Part shown: one piece after another, positions 59,127-64,000 of the stretch
Position numbering within the stretch: position 1 is the stretch's first letter
Layout: every line of letters starts with the position of its first letter
Assembly (NCBI GenBank): GCA_017480325.1
Contig: JAFVAY010000012.1
Coordinates: 62,001-126,000, forward strand
Reading direction: 5' to 3'
DNA: 64,000 nucleotides
From: Clostridiales bacterium
Lineage (GTDB): Bacteria; Bacillota; Clostridia; Saccharofermentanales; Saccharofermentanaceae
Translations under genes and position numbers: made by a program
The notes under the pieces: model-generated
Seen by the model: only the letters and a program-made list of their open reading frames with translations
The model's database searches: none
What the model was told of the DNA's origin: nothing

Positions 59127-59978
59127 TCAGAAGGGTCTTGTATCAGGGTCGGATGCTAATCCTACGCAGCCTGTCAGACCCGCAATTCTCTTAACATCCT
59201 CTTCTTCAAGTTCAAAGTCAAAGACCTCGAGATTCTCCTTTATCCTCGCCGGAGTAACCGACTTTGGCAAAGGCAGGAATCCATTCTGCAAACTCCATCG
59301 TATGCATATCTGAGCTATGCTTCTTTGGTACTTATCTGCCAACTCCTTCATTTCAGGAACGTCAAAGATCTTTCCTGTTCCAAGAGGACTATATGCTTCA
59401 AGGATCATTCCCTTGGATCTGCTGTAACTTACAACGTCTTCCTGAGTATCGCCGGGACACAATCTTATCTGGTTTACCATCGGCATGATCTTAGCTGTCT
59501 TAAGAAGCGCATCAATATGATGCTGTCTGAAGTTACTAATACCGATAGCACGGACTTTTCCTGCTTCATATAATTCTTCCATAGCCTTCCAGGTTTCCGC
59601 ATTAGCCTCTTCCCATCGGTCTCTAAAGGGAAGCGGATTCGGCCAGTGAATAAGCAGAAGATCTATATAATCGGTATTAAGCTTGGCAAGAGACTCCTCT
59701 ATGGAACTCATTACAAGATCGTAGCTGTGGTTGTTATTCCATACCTTGGTTGTTATAAAAAGGTCTTCCCTGTTTACATCGCATCTTCCGATAGCCTGAC
59801 CAACGCACTGTTCGTTCCCGTATGCCTGTGCGGTATCAATATGACGATACCCGGCTTCGATCGCGCTGATTACCGAATTCACGCCCACTTCGTCATCCGG
59901 TGTCTGCCACATACCGAATCCGATACAGGGGATTTTTACACCGTTATTAAGCTCGTATGTACTGTTAATATCCAACAT
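59127..59978 (-). CDS. Aldo/keto reductase
   Basis: 283 residues. Family signatures: GFGMWQTP, GYRHIDTAQAYGNEQCVGQAI (Asp, Tyr), TTKVWNNNHSYD (Lys), IDLLLIHWPNP (His) and a C-terminal LPKSVTPARIKENLEVFDFEL. Resembles 2,5-diketogluconate reductase-type enzymes that detoxify carbonyls with NADPH. Last of a leftward run (OhrR, nitroreductase, glutathione peroxidase, flavodoxin, this) with gaps of at most ~40 nt. Confidence 0.93.
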   Translation of the reverse strand: MLDINSTYELNNGVKIPCIGFGMWQTPDDEVGVNSVISAIEAGYRHIDTAQAYGNEQCVGQAIGRCDVNREDLFITTKVWNNNHSYDLVMSSIEESLAKLNTDYIDLLLIHWPNPLPFRDRWEEANAETWKAMEELYEAGKVRAIGISNFRQHHIDALLKTAKIMPMVNQIRLCPGDTQEDVVSYSRSKGMILEAYSPLGTGKIFDVPEMKELADKYQRSIAQICIRWSLQNGFLPLPKSVTPARIKENLEVFDFELEEEDVKRIAGLTGCVGLASDPDTRPF

Positions 59979-60015
59979 ATAATTGACCTCTTCAGCTTTC
60001 CTTCACATGGTGATA

Positions 60016-60438
60016 TTAGTTCTTCGCTTTTATGTTTCTGGTAAATTCAACGGCTGCCTTAAGGTCTTCCTCATTCGGTCTTCCCTTGTGAATGCCTTTG
60101 AACTCGCCTTTGCAGTGGAACTCCTTCTCGCTCATGGGGATACCGACTTTATCCGCTTCCGCTTTGATTTTCTTATAAGTTGAGTTAAGCATTGCAGCCG
60201 AGCCGAAGTTTACTATCTTCCCGACCTTGTCCTTACTAAGGGATGCCACAAAAGCTTTTACTTCCGGGTCTATATTGAATGCGTAATAGGAGTTGCCGAG
60301 GAAAAGAATATCAATCTTCTCAGTAATGGGTTCGCTTATCGGAAGCGCCTCGACTCCAAGCTCACCTGCAACCGCCTCAGCAAGCCTTCTTGTGTTACCT
60401 GTCTTTGTGTAATATCTTACTGCGTATGTCATGTTCAT
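60016..60438 (-). CDS. Flavodoxin-like protein
   Basis: 140 residues. MTYAVRYYTKTGNTRRLAEA holds the FMN phosphate loop T-K-T-G-N-T, then LFLGNSYYAFNIDPEV for the ring. Small FMN electron carrier. Lies between a glutathione peroxidase and an aldo/keto reductase under probable OhrR control, so it may supply electrons for peroxide or carbonyl reduction; inference. Confidence 0.88.
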   Translation of the reverse strand: MNMTYAVRYYTKTGNTRRLAEAVAGELGVEALPISEPITEKIDILFLGNSYYAFNIDPEVKAFVASLSKDKVGKIVNFGSAAMLNSTYKKIKAEADKVGIPMSEKEFHCKGEFKGIHKGRPNEEDLKAAVEFTRNIKAKN

Positions 60439-60450
60439 ATCTCCTTCACA

Positions 60451-60921
60451 TTAGCTCTTTTGTAATTGTTCTTTGATACTGTCCTCAAGCGTCTCCGGCT
60501 TCTGCATAGAGGCAAAACGCTCCACTACATTTCCGTCCCGATCGATAAGAAACTTCGCGAAATTCCACTCGATTCGTCCCGGCTTCTGCTCCTTAAGATA
60601 GGCGTATAACGGTGCCGTATCCTTCCCGTTTACCTTGATTTTATCGAACCTCGGAAACTTTGTGTTGTAGCGCAGCGTACAGAAGCTGTCTATATTCTCG
60701 ATGCTTCCGGGAGCCTGAAACGCGAACTGGTTACATGGGAAATCAAGTATCTCGAACCCCTGGTCACGGTATTTCTCATACAATGCCTCAAGCCCATCGT
60801 ACTGGGGCGTAAGACCGCATCTTGTCGCAGTGTTTACTATCAGCAGTACCTTCCCTTTGTATTCCGATAACGATACGTCATTTCCCTTGTTGTCCTTAAC
60901 GGTAAAATCATAAACGCTCAT
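60451..60921 (-). CDS. Glutathione peroxidase-family thiol peroxidase
   Basis: 156 residues. Catalytic triad in place: Cys35 in NTATRCGLTPQY, Gln65 in FPCNQF and Trp119 in EWNFAKFL. Uses Cys, not selenocysteine (TGT codon region, no in-frame TGA). Bacterial members usually take electrons from thioredoxin. Reduces H2O2 and organic peroxides in the cytosol. Third gene of the OhrR-led operon. Overlap and spacing (2 nt from the nitroreductase) indicate cotranscription. Confidence 0.95.
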   Translation of the reverse strand: MSVYDFTVKDNKGNDVSLSEYKGKVLLIVNTATRCGLTPQYDGLEALYEKYRDQGFEILDFPCNQFAFQAPGSIENIDSFCTLRYNTKFPRFDKIKVNGKDTAPLYAYLKEQKPGRIEWNFAKFLIDRDGNVVERFASMQKPETLEDSIKEQLQKS

Positions 60922-60923
60922 AC

Positions 60924-61736
60924 TTATACCTCCGCTTTAACACTTGCTATGTACTCTACGTTCTCCGGCACTTCAATCTTCGGATCACTTATAGTTACCT
61001 CTGCCTTCTTCCCGAGCTCTTCCACGCCCATAACGAAATGACACAGAGCGATGCCGATATCTATCTTCTGCATATCGCCCGTCACATCGCTTACATAACC
61101 CTTGTCCTTCTTCTCGTAGAAGTGATACATCCCATCCTTAAGAATTACCCGCCAGGGTTGCTTATTTACCGCCGAGGGTGCCCATCTTACAAGCTCGAGA
61201 ATATCCCCCGCCTCTCCTTCCAAAGCAAGGGGATTTCCCCAGGAATCCTTAAAGAAAAGCTTCTCAGAAGGAATTCTGGAATCAGCCCCGATACCCTTAC
61301 GCATCATGGTTTCCTTAAGTGATCTCTTGGAAGAGGGATACCCGAGAGGACTTATGCAAGGCATCATCTCGTTATCCTTAAGCTGCGCCGCCTTCTCGAA
61401 AACTTCACGCTTCATTGTGCCGCCGATACAAACAGTTCCTACACCTAATTTTTGTGCATGAAGAAACAGCTTCTCGAGAGAATACCCGAACGCAACATCT
61501 GCATACGGCTTCTTCTCGACTATGCCAACAACATAAAGCTTCTCTCCTGACAGGACCGGACTTGAAAGCCCATATTCTTCGGCATCAAGAAGCTTGAATC
61601 TTACCGGTATATCGAAGGGGTTGGGTATCTCCCTGATATACTCCTCGATACTGCTTCTGTGTTCCGGACTTAAATTCTTACCGTCAAATGTGCGTACACT
61701 TTTTCTTGCCTTTACAAGTTCTGATAGCTTCGTCAT
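60924..61736 (-). CDS. Nitroreductase family protein
   Basis: 270 residues. Two-lobed nitroreductase as in the TM1586-type proteins: ELVKARKSVRTFDGKNL at the start, and RWAPSAVNKQPWRVIL, with the S-x-x-N-x-QPW FMN motif, in the second half. IGIALCHFVMGVEELG closes it. FMN-dependent NAD(P)H oxidoreductase. Starts 10 nt after the OhrR stop, so directly in its operon. Confidence 0.9.
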   Translation of the reverse strand: MTKLSELVKARKSVRTFDGKNLSPEHRSSIEEYIREIPNPFDIPVRFKLLDAEEYGLSSPVLSGEKLYVVGIVEKKPYADVAFGYSLEKLFLHAQKLGVGTVCIGGTMKREVFEKAAQLKDNEMMPCISPLGYPSSKRSLKETMMRKGIGADSRIPSEKLFFKDSWGNPLALEGEAGDILELVRWAPSAVNKQPWRVILKDGMYHFYEKKDKGYVSDVTGDMQKIDIGIALCHFVMGVEELGKKAEVTISDPKIEVPENVEYIASVKAEV

Positions 61737-61746
61737 TATTTACCTC

Positions 61747-62181
61747 TCATTCTTCCTTAAGGAATACATATAACATTCTGTATAATTCCCCTGCTTCCTC
61801 CCTGGTAAGAGCAGAACTTCCGGCAGAAATCTTTGAAGGGATATCCTTGCACTGCTCTTTAAGTTGGTTACCTGCTTCGGTGATGCTTATGATCGTAATT
61901 CTCTCATCGTCCTTGGAACGCTCTCTTGTAACATATCCCGCTTTCTCAAGCCTCTTAAGAAGCGGTGTCAATGTCCCGGCATCAAGATAAAGAATATTTC
62001 CGAGCTGACCTACACTCATGCTCTCATGTTCCCATAGAACCATAAGAACAAGATACTGCGTATATGTAAGCCCCAGAGGTTTAAGGAAAGGAGTGTAGCT
62101 TCCGACTATCTTTCTGCTGCAAGCATATAAAGGAAAACAAAGCTGATTATTAAGAAGTAACTGAGGATATTCCTGTGCCAT
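61747..62181 (-). CDS. ohrR: OhrR-type MarR family organic-peroxide sensor
   Basis: 144 residues. LLLNNQLCFPLYACSRK places a Cys at residue 15, the reactive cysteine of OhrR proteins; LGLTYTQYLVLMVLWEHESM and LDAGTLTPLLKRLEKAG-VTRERS-DDER are the winged-HTH blocks. Represses peroxide-defence genes until Cys15 is oxidised. A second Cys in KEQCKD could make it a 2-Cys sensor. Its promoter has an 18-bp perfect palindrome between -35 and -10. No ohr gene follows; a glutathione peroxidase takes its place. Confidence 0.88.
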   Translation of the reverse strand: MAQEYPQLLLNNQLCFPLYACSRKIVGSYTPFLKPLGLTYTQYLVLMVLWEHESMSVGQLGNILYLDAGTLTPLLKRLEKAGYVTRERSKDDERITIISITEAGNQLKEQCKDIPSKISAGSSALTREEAGELYRMLYVFLKEE

Positions 62182-62221
62182 TTATCTTTTGCCTCATAAG
62201 AGTTGATTTATATTTTATTCA

Positions 62222-62251
62222 ATTATATTGCGCGCAATATATTTATGTCAA
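62222..62251 (-). promoter_or_regulatory. OhrR promoter with 18-bp perfect operator
   Basis: TTGACA (62251-62246), 18 bp, TATAAT (62227-62222). The palindrome TATATTGCGCGCAATATA (62224-62241) fills the spacer and overlaps the -10. Typical of an autorepressed MarR/OhrR gene. Confidence 0.85.
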
Positions 62252-62276
62252 CCATTATTATTAAGAGATAAAACTC

Positions 62277-62391
62277 GAGGGTCTTTTTGTGTGTTCACTT
62301 TTTAAAAAAGGACACACCTAAAGCCCATTTACCCCCTCTATGGTCTTTTACTGTGTCCTTTTTTTACTTAGGAACACACTAGAGGACCCTC
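62277..62391. repeat. 115-bp imperfect palindrome / long hairpin G
   Basis: Symmetric blocks: GAGGGTC 62277, GTGTGTTC 62289, GGACACAC 62310, then CTGTGTCC 62351, GAACACAC 62372, GACCCTC 62385. Gaps are 5, 13, 33, 13 and 5 nt, exactly mirrored. An inner AAAAAAGGACACA / TGTGTCCTTTTTT stem adds to it. Lies between ohrR and the broken methyltransferase, 5 bp from the latter's stop. It may act as a terminator, or be a relative of arrays A-F. Confidence 0.75.
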
Positions 62392-62395
62392 ATAA

Positions 62396-62822
62396 TCATT
62401 TAATCCCGATAACTGTGATCCATGGCTTGGAATCGTGATGGTCCGCCACTATCTTCGAGAATCCGGCAGCTTTAAGAGCCTCGCTGATCTGCTCAACTGT
62501 ATAACACTTCATACCATCTATCATCTTCTCGAACTTAAGACTTGTTTTATCAGTACCGTCGGATTCGTTAACTACCATAAAACTTCCGCCGGGTTTAAGG
62601 ATTCTTCCCACCTCTTTGAAACAGGTCTCCAGCCCCGGCCAGAAATAAATCGTCTCGAACGCTGTCGCGAGCTCGTTACTATTATCCGGAATATCCAGAA
62701 TAGCTACATTTCCCTGCTTAACGACAACTCTTCCATTCTTTATGAGATCTTCGTTATATTCACTTGCCAAGCTTCCCCTCAGGTTTTCTCGTCTGATTTA
62801 TATAGTCTTTGAATAACCCCAT
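62396..62822 (-). pseudogene. SAM-dependent methyltransferase gene with internal deletion
   Basis: The intact start MGLFKDYINQTRKPEGKLGK (ATG 62822) is the usual opening of a class of small Firmicutes methyltransferases. It meets a TGA at 62762, and in another frame the sequence resumes at ASEYNEDLIKNGRVVVKQGN, then ATAFETIYFWPGLETCFKEV, LKPGGSFMVVNESDGTD and KPWITVIGIK. The SAM-binding segment (usually ~60 residues, with E-x-G-x-G) between these points is gone. Promoter and palindrome site 10 remain. Confidence 0.85.
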
Positions 62823-62875
62823 AACTGTTCGAACGCCCTTCCGACTAATCTAATAAAAGAATTATATCTTACTTC

Positions 62876-62891
62876 GTTAGTCTTGGCTAAC
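62876..62891. promoter_or_regulatory. GTTAG-N6-CTAAC operator, site 10
   Basis: GTTAGTCTTGGCTAAC. On the minus strand it ends 9 bp before TATAAT (62866-62861) of the broken methyltransferase gene. The divergent lipoprotein gene starts 107 bp away. Confidence 0.75.
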
Positions 62892-62997
62892 TGCGCCGTT
62901 CGCCCCGTAAAACCAAACCGTTCGTCCGATTGTTCTTGCGTTCCTTCGGGGCGGTAAATAGAATCTCCCATGGAATTCAGACAAAGGGAGGAATCAT

Positions 62998-64000
62998 ATG
63001 AAAAAGACAATCTCAACACTTCTGACAATCTGTATGTTATTGACCGCAGCCTCTGCCTGTAACGGCAGGGACAGGGATGTATCAGTTGACGAGGAAGATA
63101 TTCTCGAGCAGACAGAACAGACTGAGCAGACAGAAGAAAACAGAATCACCGAGGCGGAAACGACAACTGCTCAGACCACTCAGCAGGAGGAAGAAAGCGG
63201 TTGGCAGATGCCGGCTCCGGCTTCGATAAGCGCTTCTGACAGCGAATATCTCGACTTCTATATCCTGCGTCACGACTGGGGAGAAGACCAAGATTCCATA
63301 GACGACTTCTTCTTTTTACCTTCGCTTCCTGCGGATCTTGCACAGCTTGACAGCATCTACTCTCTTTATCAGATAAGAAGAGCGGGCGAGCCCAGAGATT
63401 CTGCTGAATATGTTACTTTCGAGGAGGCGCTTGATGCCCTCGGCGATATCGAGGCGGGCGCTAATGCAAGGATTTATTTCGGACTTGAGAATGAGTCCCG
63501 GTATTACCCGCAGGGGGTCTGGATCACGAACTACGGAGAAGCGACTCTCACCGCCCGTGAGTGCGTCGAGAACAACTGGTGGGCGATGCGGGACGAGATC
63601 GACTCGGGGCTCGACACCCACTGTGAAGTTGTATGCGGAACCAATTACGAGTACCTCTACTCACTTACGGACGGTGCCTCCTACCCTCGAAAAGACGAGA
63701 GAACAATCAACTTCTGTATCGAGAGACTGGGGAAGCCGGATTACTTCATCGCTGACAGCATAGGAATGAATACCGGCAATTTGCGCAATGACAGGGATGG
63801 AGTTATCGGCTCCTTAAGAGGAGAGGGCAACTGGAGCTGCGCCTTCTGGTATAGCGCGGTATATGAGTACGACGACTATGTAGCTGTCGCATATATAAAA
63901 GAAGAGTATTTCCCCGATACGGGAGAGACAAGATTTACATCGCCCATCGAGCTTTACTACTACACGACGGAATGCTGGCAGATGGAACAGACACAGTGGG
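62998..64000 (+). CDS. Putative lipoprotein (partial, runs off the window)
   Basis: At least 334 codons, open to the window edge. ATG at 62998 with GGGAGG upstream. Signal peptide MKKTISTLLTICMLLTAASA ending in a lipobox with Cys at residue 21, then an acidic Glu/Gln/Thr linker (EQTEQTEQTEEN) typical of surface lipoproteins, and a folded domain from about residue 75 rich in Tyr/Asp/Trp. No recognised family. Monocistronic as far as seen. Confidence 0.85.
   Translation, partial: MKKTISTLLTICMLLTAASACNGRDRDVSVDEEDILEQTEQTEQTEENRITEAETTTAQTTQQEEESGWQMPAPASISASDSEYLDFYILRHDWGEDQDSIDDFFFLPSLPADLAQLDSIYSLYQIRRAGEPRDSAEYVTFEEALDALGDIEAGANARIYFGLENESRYYPQGVWITNYGEATLTARECVENNWWAMRDEIDSGLDTHCEVVCGTNYEYLYSLTDGASYPRKDERTINFCIERLGKPDYFIADSIGMNTGNLRNDRDGVIGSLRGEGNWSCAFWYSAVYEYDDYVAVAYIKEEYFPDTGETRFTSPIELYYYTTECWQMEQTQW

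Noticed and set aside
60451-60921. Selenocysteine-containing glutathione peroxidase
   Set aside because: The catalytic position is an ordinary Cys codon and no in-frame TGA or SECIS-like hairpin is needed to read the gene.
62798-63028. 76-residue ORF on the minus strand
   Set aside because: It reads straight through the TATAAT and the GTTAG-N6-CTAAC operator and ends inside the methyltransferase start region; no family features.

Overview
The window looks like a chromosomal accessory region of an anaerobic, gut- or rumen-type member of the Bacillota, class Clostridia. The basis is moderate G+C content, strong GGAGG ribosome sites, TTGACA/TATAAT promoters, and Clostridia-typical families: DUF3793, MptD-type ECF S components, small flavodoxins, DUF3990 and L-2-amino-thiazoline-4-carboxylate hydrolase. 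Genus is not resolvable from this sequence. I saw no rRNA, tRNA, prophage, transposase or cas gene.

Layout. 1-9.9 kb: flavoprotein and NAD-binding genes with a TetR regulator, a lipoprotein, the first membrane-protein/hydrolase operon, a translationally coupled DUF3990/P-loop/membrane trio behind two oxidoreductases, and a PrsW-like protease with zinc ribbons. 9.9-12.1 kb: decayed genes, a ParE/Phd toxin-antitoxin pair and small Cys-rich proteins. 12.1-16.7 kb: a hydrolase/membrane operon, DUF3793, two flavodoxins, another hydrolase and an acyltransferase stump. 16.7-23.7 kb: two ABC half-exporters plus a complete ECF transporter (S, T, fused A) behind a TetR gene. 23.7-33.3 kb: Crp/Fnr and GGDEF proteins, an EamA transporter, TetR-hydrolase pairs, a PLP sulfur enzyme and a GNAT protein. 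33.7-41.5 kb: TetR-hydrolase-ABC-FtsX operon, then LysR divergent from metE. 41.5-53.2 kb: hydrolases, MATE, SRPBCC, SPFH-like protein, SDR, B3/B4 protein and several broken genes. 53.7-64 kb: ATC hydrolase, a four-gene hydrolase/membrane operon, copper/DUF2318 genes, an OhrR-led peroxide operon, a deleted methyltransferase and a lipoprotein running off the end.

Three features unify the region. (1) At least twelve alpha/beta-hydrolase-fold genes and a fragment, repeatedly paired with two families of small multi-pass membrane proteins. (2) A shared palindrome, GTTAG-N6-CTAAC, in ten promoters; in six of them it ends exactly 9 bp before a TATAAT box. This implies one regulon covering most of these operons plus a GNAT, an ABC/ECF operon, DUF3793/flavodoxin, ATC hydrolase and a methyltransferase. 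(3) Intergenic arrays of short inverted words with fixed spacing but locus-specific words (six loci, plus one long hairpin). Three arrays share an eight-word, roughly 195-bp layout, and three share a W-4-W-loop-W'-4-W' layout. I do not recognise these as any described repeat class. They are the best candidate for something new here.

Gene decay is common: at least seven fragments, several starting in frame directly after a neighbour's stop codon, fit a region of frequent gain and loss. All family names come from reading motifs, not from database searches.
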